Below the pieces are notes generated by a model. The model did no database searches and had not been told where the DNA came from. It saw only the letters and a program-made list of their open reading frames with translations. DNA of 26,080 nt from an uncultured Collinsella sp. (GTDB lineage: Bacteria > Actinomycetota > Coriobacteriia > Coriobacteriales > Coriobacteriaceae), in assembly GCA_902470815.1 (NCBI GenBank), contig CABRHS010000019.1, positions 1 to 26,080 on the forward strand, read 5' to 3'. The position numbers were made by a program, and so were the translations under genes. Positions 1 through 7,757 of this stretch are shown here, piece after piece; the first letter of the stretch is position 1; the number at the start of each line of letters is the position of its first letter.

Positions 1-284
1 GCCTGAAGGGCTATGATCACGAGGTCGTGGATCAGTCCGCCAAGCTCATCGTCGAGACCGCTCAGAAGACCGGTGCCCGCGTGTCCGGCCCCATCCCGCT
101 GCCGACTGAGCGCAACCTGTACACCGTCATCCGTTCTCCTCACGTGAACAAGGACTCCCGTGAGCAGTTCGAGATGCGTACCCACAAGCGCCTCATCGAC
201 ATCCTCGACCCGACCCCCGGTACCGTCGATTCCCTCATGCGTCTCGACCTGCCTGCCGGCGTTGACATCGAGATCAAGCTCTAA
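1..284 (+). CDS. rpsJ: 30S ribosomal protein S10 (3' part, 5' end outside window)
   Basis: S10 of the small ribosomal subunit (also the transcription antitermination factor NusE in bacteria). The reading frame is open from the left edge, so the gene is partial and its first few residues are missing. A GTG at 27 lies inside the protein and is not the start, because the residues before it (LKGYDHEVVDQ) already match S10. The signature region GPIPLPTERNLYTVIRSPHV, then the SREQFEMRTHKRLIDI segment and the ending LPAGVDIEIKL, are textbook S10. In most bacteria rplC follows within about 100 bp. Here a hairpin terminator follows and rplC is about 17 kb away, so rpsJ ends its own transcript. Confidence 0.97.
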   Translation, partial: LKGYDHEVVDQSAKLIVETAQKTGARVSGPIPLPTERNLYTVIRSPHVNKDSREQFEMRTHKRLIDILDPTPGTVDSLMRLDLPAGVDIEIKL

Positions 285-324
285 GGTTCGCCTTTTCGCT
301 TGATGCGCGCCTAGCGCTCTTTAC

Positions 325-363
325 ATGGCCGTCGCTCGTAAGGGTGGCGGCCATTTCATTCAT
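325..363 (+). terminator. Rho-independent terminator after rpsJ
   Basis: Inverted repeat ATGGCCG (325-331) with CGGCCAT (348-354), extended inward by a T-G wobble and a C-G pair, followed by the T-rich stretch TTCATTCATTT. It lies 40 bp after the rpsJ stop and before the next gene's ribosome binding site, so it probably ends the transcript carrying rpsJ. Confidence 0.7.
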
Positions 364-425
364 TTCGCAGGTTCTGCGAGGTCTGTGAGACCTTGTGAGC
401 TTGGTTCGATAGGGAAGAGGGGCAT

Positions 426-1577
426 ATGGTTGACTGGATTATGAAGCGGGCCAATGGGGACCGCACCAAGGTCGGATCGCTCGTCGGCGTTGTGTGCATC
501 ACGCTCAACGTGTTGCTCTGTTTGGGGAAGGGCCTGGTTGGCGTTTTGTCGGGCTCCGTCTCCATCGTCGCCGACGCCCTCAACAACCTGAGCGACGCGA
601 GCTCCAACATCGTCAGCGTCCTCGGGTTCAAGCTGGCAAGCCGCCCGGCGGACCCCGAGCATCCGTACGGCCACGGTCGCTTCGAGTATCTTTCCGGACT
701 CGTCGTCGCGGTCCTCGTCCTCTTAATCGGTGTCGAGCTTGTCAAATCTTCGGTGGATAAAATCATCCACCCTACCGACGTCGAGTTTTCCCTCGCGCTG
801 GTCGGCGTGCTCCTTGGCTCTATGGGGATCAAGCAGTGGATGGCTCATCTCAACCGCGTGCTCGGTGAACGCATCAACTCCGAGACGCTTCTTGCCACGG
901 CGCAGGATTCGAAGAACGACGTTCTCGCCACGGGTGCCGTTCTCGCGTGCGCCATCGTCGCTCGAGTGACGGGCGTGAACCTGGATGCCTGGGCGGGCCT
1001 TACGGTTGGCCTGTATATCGGCTGGAGCGGCGTCGAGCTCATCCGCGATACCGTGAGCCCGCTGCTTGGCCAGGCGCCTGATCCTGAGCTCGTTTCGCAC
1101 ATCCGGTCAAAGATCATGGGCTATCCCGGTGTTCTGGGCACGCATGATCTTATGGTGCATGATTACGGCCCCGGCCGCCAGTTCGCAAGCGCGCACGTAG
1201 AGATGGCCGCCGAGACCGACCCGCTCGAGAGTCATGACACCCTCGATAACATCGAGCAGGCCTTCAAGGATGATGACGGGCTCATCGTCACGTTGCACTA
1301 CGATCCGATCATCACGAATGACCCGCACGTCGTCGACATGCGCAATAAGATCGACGCCATGGCAAAAAGCCTTGATGGCGAGGCGAGCATTCATGACCTT
1401 CGATGTGTTCCGGGGCCAACGCACACAAACGTGATCTTCGACTGCCTGCATCCGGCTGAATGCGAACTATCGCCCGGTGAATTCAAAGCAAGGCTCGGCG
1501 AGATGGTCGTCGCGCAATACCCCGACGCCGTGCCCAAGATCACCGTCGATGAGGATTACGTCAGCGCGGAGCAATAG
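426..1577 (+). CDS. Cation diffusion facilitator (CDF) family metal exporter, possibly manganese type
   Basis: Integral membrane exporter of divalent metal ions, driven by proton exchange. The N-terminal part holds the six-helix transport domain and the C-terminal part (about residues 210-380) the cytoplasmic dimerisation domain, longer than in minimal CDF proteins. The transport site is visible: N53 and D57 in helix 2 (ADALNNLSDA) and D161 and D165 in helix 5 (QDSKNDV). An Asn/Asp plus Asp/Asp set without histidine is the pattern reported for manganese-type CDF exporters such as streptococcal MntE, whereas zinc types usually carry His. Mn(II) is therefore an inference. The start at 426 is preceded by GAAGAGGGG at a suitable distance; a second ATG five codons in is less well placed. 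It is monocistronic, between the rpsJ terminator and convergent leftward genes. Confidence 0.88.
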   Translation: MVDWIMKRANGDRTKVGSLVGVVCITLNVLLCLGKGLVGVLSGSVSIVADALNNLSDASSNIVSVLGFKLASRPADPEHPYGHGRFEYLSGLVVAVLVLLIGVELVKSSVDKIIHPTDVEFSLALVGVLLGSMGIKQWMAHLNRVLGERINSETLLATAQDSKNDVLATGAVLACAIVARVTGVNLDAWAGLTVGLYIGWSGVELIRDTVSPLLGQAPDPELVSHIRSKIMGYPGVLGTHDLMVHDYGPGRQFASAHVEMAAETDPLESHDTLDNIEQAFKDDDGLIVTLHYDPIITNDPHVVDMRNKIDAMAKSLDGEASIHDLRCVPGPTHTNVIFDCLHPAECELSPGEFKARLGEMVVAQYPDAVPKITVDEDYVSAEQ

Positions 1578-1604
1578 CGTTCGGTCGCCTCTCCTTATAA
1601 GTGT

Positions 1605-1636
1605 GCGCCCCTGTCTCCGTATGGTGACGGGGGCGC
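1605..1636. other. Strong hairpin between convergent genes, possible terminator
   Basis: GCGCCCCTGTC (1605-1615) pairs with GACGGGGGCGC (1626-1636): 11 pairs including one T-G wobble, with a 10-nt loop. It sits between the CDF gene and the convergent glutaredoxin gene, where a bidirectional terminator would be expected. There is no T-run on either strand, so intrinsic termination is uncertain. Confidence 0.4.
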
Positions 1637-1740
1637 GTGCATACAGGCCTGCAGGGTCGCCCTGATGCGTTGTGCCGCTTGTTCTGGCTCAGTCGGTGGT
1701 AACTTAGCCGGATGCGGCTATTTGGGCGATGTGGGCTGCC

Positions 1741-1983
1741 TCAGGCGTTCTCCTGGAGCCAGTCGATTATGTCGCTGGACTCGTAGAGCGGCTTGCCGTC
1801 AATGAAGAGGCACGGGACCTGCTGTTTGCCGCCGACCTCGATAAGGGTCGCGGCGGCCTGCGGGTCCTTTGAGATGTTGCGCAGCTTGACCTGGATGCCG
1901 TTCCTGTCGATGAAGTTGGTCACGCGAACGCAGAACGGGCAGGTGGGACGGTAGTACAAGACGAGGTCGCGGCTATCGGACAT
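1741..1983 (-). CDS. Glutaredoxin-like thiol-disulfide oxidoreductase
   Basis: A small single-domain (80 aa) thioredoxin-fold protein that reduces disulfides or glutathione-type mixed disulfides in the cytoplasm. The active site is C15-P-F-C18 after the first strand (LVLYYRPTCPFC). The substrate-binding cis-proline lies in QQVPCLFID, and the C-terminal helix follows LYESSDIIDWL. This layout matches the glutaredoxin/GST N-terminal domain family. Coriobacteria generally lack classical glutathione, so the physiological reductant is unknown. The start is clear: AAGGAGG precedes the ATG on the minus strand (1989-1995). A TATAAA hexamer (2022-2027, minus strand) gives a short leader, so the gene probably has its own promoter and is not read only from the upstream fusion gene. 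Confidence 0.88.
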   Translation of the reverse strand: MSDSRDLVLYYRPTCPFCVRVTNFIDRNGIQVKLRNISKDPQAAATLIEVGGKQQVPCLFIDGKPLYESSDIIDWLQENA

Positions 1984-2021
1984 GATGCCTCCTTAAGGAT
2001 AGCGGGTCGTTGTCGCATATA

Positions 2022-2027
2022 TTTATA
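2022..2027 (-). promoter_or_regulatory. Possible -10 element for the glutaredoxin gene
   Basis: On the minus strand the sequence GGGTATAAATAT places TATAAA about 38 bp before the glutaredoxin ATG. No good -35 hexamer is visible at 16-18 bp, so this rests on the -10 alone. Confidence 0.35.
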
Positions 2028-2093
2028 CCCATCGATATGGTATGGAGTAACGGGGAATGGCAAATTGCGAGGGCGCATGGGCGCGATCGCGCA

Positions 2094-3161
2094 TCAGGCC
2101 CCGATGGCGCCCTTGCCGTTCGGGATGCGTCGTCCCGCCTTGCCGGAGATGTGCTCAAGGTCGATGGCCCAAACCGCTGTCGCGGGCAGTTCCCACTCGA
2201 TGGCGGCGCCGATCTTCCCCCGATGCTCCGGGCAATACTTGAGGCAGAGCTGGGCGAGCGCTCGCCGCGCCTGCGCGGTATCCTCGATGCGCCGAACGGT
2301 ACCCGTCGCGATGACGCTGGCGTAGCGCGTGGTGAAGAACCCGGGCTCGCCGTTCTCCTCAACATAGACGGGCTGCATATCCATGGCGACCGTGACGCAA
2401 ACGCGCGGGTCGCGCTCCCAGTCCTCGGTCTTCTGGCCGCCCGCGACGCCCGTGTGGATGAGCAGCTCGTCGCCATCCAAGACATAGGAGAGCGGCGTGG
2501 CGTAAGGGTGGCCGTCCTCATCGACCGTGGCGACCACGCAGTATTCGCCCTGGCGAAGGATCTCGCGGGCCTCATCCTCTCCGATGGCGCGCTCGGGCAG
2601 TTGCTTCATGGGGTGGTGCATGGGGCTCCTTTCGACGCGCGGCGCAAGAACGCGCCGCATGATCAATATATCCCGTCTGCCTGCCGGGTAAAGGGCGTCG
2701 GTAGCTTGCGTGCGCACGGGCATAAGCCCGCACTTCTCCATCACGCGATGTGATTGGACGTTCTCGAGGAAGTGGTCGGCATATATGGCGCGCGCTCCAA
2801 GGGCATTCCGAGCGTGGTCGATGAGCCGTTGGAGCGCCTCTGCGGCGAAACCTTGGCCCCAGTAGGGGACACCGATCCAGTAGCCGACGGAGTATTCGTC
2901 ATTCGCCTCAAGATAGTCGCAGGAATCGCGCGTCAAAAGTCCAATCGCGCCAATAAGTTGGCCGCCCTCCCGCAGCGTTATGGCGTATTGCTCGGGACCC
3001 CGAAGAACGTTGCGAAGAATGTCGAGGCTCTGCTCCTCGCTTTCGTGCGGGGGCCAACCGGCGGCGATGCCCACGCGCGGGTCTCGAGCGAGCTCAAAGA
3101 GCGCCGGGGCGTCGGCGTCCGCCCAGGGGCGCAGAACAAGGCGGTCGGAAAGAAGCTCCAT
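2094..3161 (-). CDS. Fused GNAT acetyltransferase and pyridoxamine-5'-phosphate-oxidase-like FMN protein
   Basis: A continuous 355-aa frame encodes two domains that are usually separate proteins. Residues 1-178 form a RimJ/RimL-type GNAT N-acetyltransferase, with RLVLRPW at the start, the acetyl-CoA loop YWGQGFAAEAL (100-110) and the N-x-x-S-x-R-V-x-E-K-x-G segment (NVQSHRVMEKCGL). From residue 181 follows a PNPOx-like split-barrel flavoprotein of the 'nitroimidazole resistance' type (YCVVATVDEDGHPYATPLSYVLDGDELLIHTG, then DWERDPRVCVTV). No stop separates them, but AAAGGAG stands 4 nt before the ATG of residue 181 (2621), so the second domain may also be made alone. The start at 3161 (MELLSDRLVLRPW) has AAAGG 7 nt upstream; an earlier in-frame ATG lacks one. 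Substrates of both domains are unknown. Confidence 0.8.
   Translation of the reverse strand: MELLSDRLVLRPWADADAPALFELARDPRVGIAAGWPPHESEEQSLDILRNVLRGPEQYAITLREGGQLIGAIGLLTRDSCDYLEANDEYSVGYWIGVPYWGQGFAAEALQRLIDHARNALGARAIYADHFLENVQSHRVMEKCGLMPVRTQATDALYPAGRRDILIMRRVLAPRVERSPMHHPMKQLPERAIGEDEAREILRQGEYCVVATVDEDGHPYATPLSYVLDGDELLIHTGVAGGQKTEDWERDPRVCVTVAMDMQPVYVEENGEPGFFTTRYASVIATGTVRRIEDTAQARRALAQLCLKYCPEHRGKIGAAIEWELPATAVWAIDLEHISGKAGRRIPNGKGAIGA
2619..2634 (-). promoter_or_regulatory. Internal ribosome binding site and start inside the GNAT-PNPOx fusion
   Basis: Minus-strand AAAGGAG (within 2626-2632) is followed by CCCC and ATG at 2621, exactly where a stand-alone PNPOx-like protein (MHHPMKQLPERAI) would begin. 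It suggests the two domains were adjacent genes whose separating stop was lost, and that the flavoprotein can still be initiated separately (176 aa). Confidence 0.55.
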
Positions 3162-3349
3162 GGATCTGCCTTTCATGTTCGGGAGCTGGTCGTTATTGAT
3201 GCCCGGAAGGCTGCCTGAGGGCATTCGTGGGCGGCGATATGGAGCAATCTGAAACCGACGATGAGGGTCGCGCACCAATAAAAAGATAGCCGATTCTAAG
3301 AGATCGCTCGTAATGGGAGCTGTGAGGATAGGGAAGGCGCCCTCAGGCA

Positions 3350-3384
3350 AAGGAGCCGCCGACCGCGATGGTCGACGGCTCCTT
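3350..3384 (-). terminator. Terminator hairpin after purL
   Basis: AAGGAGCCG (3350-3358) pairs with CGGCTCCTT (3376-3384). After one mismatch the stem continues with CGACC/GGTCG around a 5-nt loop. On the minus strand it lies 37 bp after the purL stop. The following T-run is short (CTCCTTTGCC), so it is probably a weak or protein-assisted terminator that separates purL from the fusion gene. Confidence 0.6.
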
Positions 3385-3421
3385 GTCGGGGGTATGGTGT
3401 CCGCGAGCTTGACGGCGGCGC

Positions 3422-6400
3422 TTAGTCGAAGTAGGCCACGCCGCTCTCGAACAGGGGCATGAACTTCTCTCCGGGGACGTTCTTGTACAGGCCGTCACCA
3501 CGACGCTCCACATGGCCCATCTTGCCGAACACGCGGCCGTCGGGGGAGGTGATGCCCTCGATGCAGGCGACGGAGCCGTTGGGGTTCACGTCGAGGTCCA
3601 TGGAGGGCATGCCTGCCACGTCGACGTACTGCGTGGCGATCTGACCGCCGGCGCGGAGCTGCTCCAGCACCTCGTCGTTAGCGACGAAGCGACCCTCGCC
3701 GTGGGAGATGGCCACGGTGTAGAGCTCGTCGGCGTCGCACTGGGATAGCCAGGGCGAAAGGTCGCTGCAGATGCGGGTGCGAACCAGGCGGCTCTGGTGG
3801 CGGCCGATCTGGTTGAAGGTCAGCGTCGGGGCCTCGGGCGTGGCGTCCACGATGTCGCCGTAGGGCACGAGGCCGAGCTTGACGAGCGCCTGGAAGCCGT
3901 TGCAGATACCGAGCATCAGGCCGTCACGGGCCTGCAGGAGGTCGCGAACGGCCTCGGTGACCTCGGGGGCGCGGAAGAACGCGGTGATGAACTTGGCGGA
4001 GCCGTCGGGCTCGTCGCCACCGGAGAAGCCGCCGGGGATCATGACGATCTGGGACTCGCGGATGCGCCGTGCGAGCTCGCGGGTGGACTCGGCGACGTTC
4101 TCGGGCGTGAGGTTGTTGATCACGAAGACGTCGGCCTCGGCACCGGCGGCGCGGAAGGCACGGGCGGAGTCGAACTCGCAGTTGTTGCCGGGGAAGACCG
4201 GGATGATCACGCGGGGCTTGGCGATCTTGAGGCCGCCGTAGGTCGCGCGGATGCGGCCCTCCTCCTCGCAGCGGTAGCGCTCCTCGGGGATCAGCTCCTC
4301 GGGCGCGTCGACGTCGTCGGCGGCGCTGCGGTAGGGGAACACGCCCTCGAGCGCGCTCGCCCAGGCCTCTTGCAGCTCGTCCAAATCGAGGGTCTCGCCG
4401 TAGGCGGTGAGCTCATAGGGCTCGCAGGTCACGCCGAGCTCGACCACGCACGCGCCGTCGACCTCGGGCAGCGCGGCGCCCTCGTCGAGCTCGACGATGA
4501 AGCAGCCGTAGGAGTGGTCGAAGAGGTCGCGCGCGTCGGCCTCGTAGTAGGCCTCGGAAACCTCGAAGCCGACGCGGTTGCCCAGGCAGGCCTTGAACAG
4601 GACCTCGGCCAGGCCGCCGAAACCGGCGGTGGAGACGGAGAGCGCCTTGCCCTCGCGCACGAGGCCCTCGACGGCGCCGAAGGCGGCGAGCAGCGAGGTG
4701 GACTCGGGCAGCAGGTCATCGACCTGATAGGAGGGCTGGATCAGGGCGACGCGATGACCGGCGCCCTTGAACTCGGGCGAGACGACATTGGCGAGCTTGT
4801 CGACGGCCACGGCGAAGGAGACGAGCGTGGGCGGGACGTCCAGGTCCTCGAAGGAGCCGGACATGGAGTCCTTGCCGCCGATGGCGCCGGCGCCGAGCTC
4901 GACCTGGGCCATGAGGGCGCCCAGCACGGCGGCCATGGGCTTGCCCCAGCGCTCGGGCACGTCGCGCAGGCGCTCGAAGTACTCCTGGAAGGAGAGGTAA
5001 ACCTTCTCGTGGTCGAAGCCGGTGGCCACGAGGCGCGAGATGCTCTCGACCACGGAGAGATAGGCGCCGCGGTACTGGTCGGCGTCCATGATGTAGGGGT
5101 TGAAGCCCCAGGCCATACCGGAGACCGTGGTGGTCTCGCCGTCGACCGGGAACTTGGCGACCATGGCCTGGCTGGGGGTGAGCTGCCGGGTGCCGCCGAA
5201 GGGCATGAGGACGGTCGCCGCGCCGATGGTGGAGTCGAAGCGCTCGGACAGGCCCTTGTTGGAGCAGACGTTGAGGTCGCTCACGAGCTCGGTCATGGCG
5301 TCGCGGAAGGACTCGCAGGTCTCCGCGCCGGGCACCATGGGCACGGTGCTCTCGTAGATGCCCTCGAGCGTGCCGAACTCCTCGAGGGCGGCCTCGGCCA
5401 GCTCACTCTCGGGGTCGATGGGGGCGATGCCCTGCGCCACGACGTGGACGTCCTGGTACTTGGGCGCGCCGTTGGAGTTGAGGAAGTCGCGGGAGAGGTC
5501 GACGATGGCGTCACCCTGCCAGGCCATGCGAACGCGGGCCTCATGCGTGACCTCGGCGATCACGGTCGCCTCGAGGTTCTCCTCGGCGGCATAGCCCATG
5601 AACTCCTCGACGTCCTCCTCGGCCACGGCGACGGCCATGCGCTCCTGGGACTCCGAGATGGCGAGCTCGGTGCCGTCCAGGCCGTCGTACTTCTTGGTGA
5701 CCATGTCGAGGTCGATGTAGAGGCCGTCGGCCAGCTCGCCCACGGCGACGGAGACGCCGCCCGCGCCGAAGTCGTTGCAGCGCTTGATGAGGCGGCAGGC
5801 GTCGCCGCGGCGGAACAGGCGCTGCAGCTTGCGCTCCATGGGGGCGTTGCCCTTCTGGACCTCGGCGCCGTCCTTCTCGATGGACTCGACGTTATGGGCC
5901 TTGGAGGAGCCGGTGGCGCCGCCGATGCCGTCACGGCCGGTGCGGCCGCCGAGCAGGATGATCTTGTCGCCGGGCTGAGGTGCCTCGCGGCGGACGTGGC
6001 TCGCGGGCGTGGCGCCCACCACGGCGCCGACCTCCATGCGCTTGGCCATGTAGCCGGGGTGGTAGAGCTCGGAGACCTGGCCGGTGGCAAGGCCGATCTG
6101 GTTGCCGTAGGAGGAGTAGCCGGCTGCGGCGGTGGTCACGATCTTGCGCTGGGGCAGCTTGCCGGCGATCGTCTCGGAGACGGGCACGGTGGGGTCGGCA
6201 GCGCCGGTGACGCGCATGGCCTGGTAGACGTAGGAGCGGCCGGAGAGCGGGTCGCGGATGGCGCCGCCCACGCAGGTCGCCGCGCCGCCGAAGGGCTCGA
6301 TCTCGGTGGGGTGGTTGTGGGTCTCGTTCTTGAAGAGGAACAGCCAGTCCTGGTCCTCGCCGTCGACGTCCACGGTCACCTTGACGGTGCAGGCGTTGAT

Positions 6401-7270
6401 CTCCTCGGACTCGTCCAGGTTGGTGAGGGTGCCCTGCTTCTTGAGCCACTTGGCGCCGATGGTGCCCATGTCCATGAGGCAGACGGGCTTCTCGTCGCGG
6501 CCGAGCTCGTGGCGCATCTCCATGTAGCGGTTGAAGGCGGCCTCGACGGCGGCGTCGTCGATCTCGATGTTCTGGAGGTTGGTGCCGAAGGTGGTGTGGC
6601 GGCAGTGGTCGGACCAGTAGGTGTCGATCACGCGGATCTCGGTGATGGTGGGGTCGCGGTCCTCGTCCTTGAAGTACTGCTGGCAGAACGCGATGTCGGC
6701 CTCGTCCATGGCCAGGCCGCGCTCGGCGATGAAGGCGGCCAGCGCCGCCTCATCCATCTCGCGGAAGCCATCGATGACCTCGACCGGCTCGGGGTCGGGA
6801 ATCTCCTGGGTGAGGGCCTCAGGCAGCTCGAGCGCGGCGATGCGCGACTCGACGGGGTTCACCACATAGCCCTTGATGGCCTCCAGGTCCTCAGACGAGA
6901 GCTCGCCGGAGAGCAGGTAGACCTTGGCGGAGCGCACGGCGGGACGTTCGCCCTGGGAGATCAGCTGGACGCACTCGGCGGCGGAGGCGGCGCGCTGGTC
7001 GAACTGGCCGGGGAGAGCCTCGACGGCGAAGACGGCCGCCCCGTCGGTCACGGGGAGCTCATCGTAGGCGAAGTCGACCTGCGGCTCGGAGAACACGGTG
7101 GGGACGCAGCGAGCGAACAGCTCCTCGTCGATGCCCTCGACGTCATAGCGGTTGATGACGCGCAAGGCCGTGAGCGCCTCGATGCCCAGGGTGTCGCGAA
7201 GCTCGGCGAGCAGCTGCTGCGCCTCGACGTCAAACCCGGGTTTCTTCTCTACGTACACGCGAGAGACCAT
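3422..7270 (-). CDS. purL: Phosphoribosylformylglycinamidine synthase, single-chain clade II form
   Basis: Step four of de novo purine synthesis: converts FGAR, ATP and glutamine to FGAM in the cytoplasm. At 1282 aa the protein carries synthase and glutaminase in one chain. The start VSRVYVEKKPGFDVEAQQL is typical of the clostridial/Bacteroides-type large PurL rather than the PurS/PurQ/PurL three-protein form usual in other actinobacteria. Visible motifs are FKNETHNHPTEIEPFGG, LGGRTGRDGIGGATGSS and the second AIRS-like half (GGKDSMSGS). The C-terminal amidotransferase has nucleophile C1123 (MLGICNGFQAL) and H1253 followed by V-E-R (GKMGHVERR). I chose ATG 7270, preceded by AGGGCAGGA; the frame extends 23 codons further upstream without family similarity. 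No other pur gene adjoins it. Confidence 0.96.
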   Translation of the reverse strand: MVSRVYVEKKPGFDVEAQQLLAELRDTLGIEALTALRVINRYDVEGIDEELFARCVPTVFSEPQVDFAYDELPVTDGAAVFAVEALPGQFDQRAASAAECVQLISQGERPAVRSAKVYLLSGELSSEDLEAIKGYVVNPVESRIAALELPEALTQEIPDPEPVEVIDGFREMDEAALAAFIAERGLAMDEADIAFCQQYFKDEDRDPTITEIRVIDTYWSDHCRHTTFGTNLQNIEIDDAAVEAAFNRYMEMRHELGRDEKPVCLMDMGTIGAKWLKKQGTLTNLDESEEINACTVKVTVDVDGEDQDWLFLFKNETHNHPTEIEPFGGAATCVGGAIRDPLSGRSYVYQAMRVTGAADPTVPVSETIAGKLPQRKIVTTAAAGYSSYGNQIGLATGQVSELYHPGYMAKRMEVGAVVGATPASHVRREAPQPGDKIILLGGRTGRDGIGGATGSSKAHNVESIEKDGAEVQKGNAPMERKLQRLFRRGDACRLIKRCNDFGAGGVSVAVGELADGLYIDLDMVTKKYDGLDGTELAISESQERMAVAVAEEDVEEFMGYAAEENLEATVIAEVTHEARVRMAWQGDAIVDLSRDFLNSNGAPKYQDVHVVAQGIAPIDPESELAEAALEEFGTLEGIYESTVPMVPGAETCESFRDAMTELVSDLNVCSNKGLSERFDSTIGAATVLMPFGGTRQLTPSQAMVAKFPVDGETTTVSGMAWGFNPYIMDADQYRGAYLSVVESISRLVATGFDHEKVYLSFQEYFERLRDVPERWGKPMAAVLGALMAQVELGAGAIGGKDSMSGSFEDLDVPPTLVSFAVAVDKLANVVSPEFKGAGHRVALIQPSYQVDDLLPESTSLLAAFGAVEGLVREGKALSVSTAGFGGLAEVLFKACLGNRVGFEVSEAYYEADARDLFDHSYGCFIVELDEGAALPEVDGACVVELGVTCEPYELTAYGETLDLDELQEAWASALEGVFPYRSAADDVDAPEELIPEERYRCEEEGRIRATYGGLKIAKPRVIIPVFPGNNCEFDSARAFRAAGAEADVFVINNLTPENVAESTRELARRIRESQIVMIPGGFSGGDEPDGSAKFITAFFRAPEVTEAVRDLLQARDGLMLGICNGFQALVKLGLVPYGDIVDATPEAPTLTFNQIGRHQSRLVRTRICSDLSPWLSQCDADELYTVAISHGEGRFVANDEVLEQLRAGGQIATQYVDVAGMPSMDLDVNPNGSVACIEGITSPDGRVFGKMGHVERRGDGLYKNVPGEKFMPLFESGVAYFD

Positions 7271-7364
7271 TGAGTCCTGCCCTTCTGTCTGGACGGGTCG
7301 GTCCGCCGGCGGCGGTCGGCGCATGCGGTGCATGGGCACGTTCGGCGTCGCCTTGAACCGGACG

Positions 7365-7372
7365 GTATACTA
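7365..7372. promoter_or_regulatory. Possible -10 region (GTATACTA) serving purL and/or the rightward leader
   Basis: GTATAC is palindromic. It reads TATACT (7366-7371) on the plus strand and TAGTAT (7372-7367) on the minus strand, about 100 bp before the purL start. Neither direction has a clear -35 hexamer at the right distance, so orientation and use are uncertain. Confidence 0.3.
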
Positions 7373-7429
7373 ACCCTTCAATAATACGTCACCACCCCGC
7401 CTTATCTGCCGCCCACTTGTGTAATTTGG

Positions 7430-7462
7430 AGCCGGGTCCCGCACGCGCCCCGGCTTTCTTTC
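7430..7462 (+). terminator. Terminator-like hairpin with T-rich tail, in the dlt upstream region
   Basis: AGCCGGG (7430-7436) pairs with CCCGGCT (7449-7455), followed by TTTCTTTC. It reads as an intrinsic terminator on the plus strand although no forward gene lies just upstream. The same GGG (7434-7436) could instead pair as GGGTCC (7434-7439) with GGACCC (7467-7472), which would disrupt it. That is an attenuator-like layout, but its function is not shown. Confidence 0.4.
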
Positions 7463-7689
7463 GGGTGGACCCGCGCGGGCGCCCCGCGGGGCCCGTGCCG
7501 CGCCGGCCCGTCGACCGCCTCGTGCCGCGTTCGCGCACACATCCGCCGGGACTGCCCATGTCTTCAGCGGTTCATAACCACTCTTACAGCAATGTCACCG
7601 GACGGTAAGCCTCCCTTAATGCTCCCGGGGGCACAATGATCGCGATCTTTTCGAGGGCCGGGCCCCTCGCCCCTTGCCAAAGGTGCTTC

Positions 7690-7698
7690 GGGGGGGGG
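7690..7698 (+). repeat. Homopolymeric G9 tract upstream of dltA
   Basis: Nine consecutive G, 59 bp before the dltA ATG. Such tracts are prone to slipped-strand length change. A TTGCCA (7674-7679; five of six to a -35 consensus) lies just before it and a weak TAGGCT (7700-7705) just after, so the tract may sit in a promoter spacer (20 bp in this sequence). Confidence 0.8.
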
Positions 7699-7757
7699 TT
7701 AGGCTCTAACGCCGGTGCGCCGGATGTGCGGCGCGTGTGAGGCAGGGTGAAGTTGGC

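Larger units (their letters stand above)
7271..7757. other. 487-bp non-coding region between divergent purL and dltA
   Basis: No convincing gene is present; a 63-codon forward frame (7417-7608) is low-complexity Pro/Arg and looks like a GC-composition artefact. The region must hold the promoters for purL (leftward) and dlt (rightward). It contains a GGTATACTAA -10-like block (7364-7373), two mutually exclusive hairpins (7430-7472), a CCCCGCGGGG palindrome (7482-7491), a GATCGCGATC palindrome (7638-7647) and a run of nine G (7690-7698). The length and structure exceed what two simple promoters need. Confidence 0.7.

Noticed and set aside
2081..2092. Perfect palindrome GCGCGATCGCGC just after the fusion gene's stop
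   Set aside because: Short self-complementary GC sequence with no T-run or partner site; expected by chance in such DNA and not usable as terminator evidence.
3797..7273. A very long forward reading frame (about 1158 codons) opposite purL
   Set aside because: It mirrors purL on the opposite strand, is dominated by Gly/Ala/Val/Leu/Asp repeats, and is explained by GC-rich codon use in purL. No domain is recognisable.
7417..7608. Small forward frame in the purL-dltA gap
   Set aside because: Pro/Arg-rich composition, no ribosome site, overlaps hairpins and palindromes.
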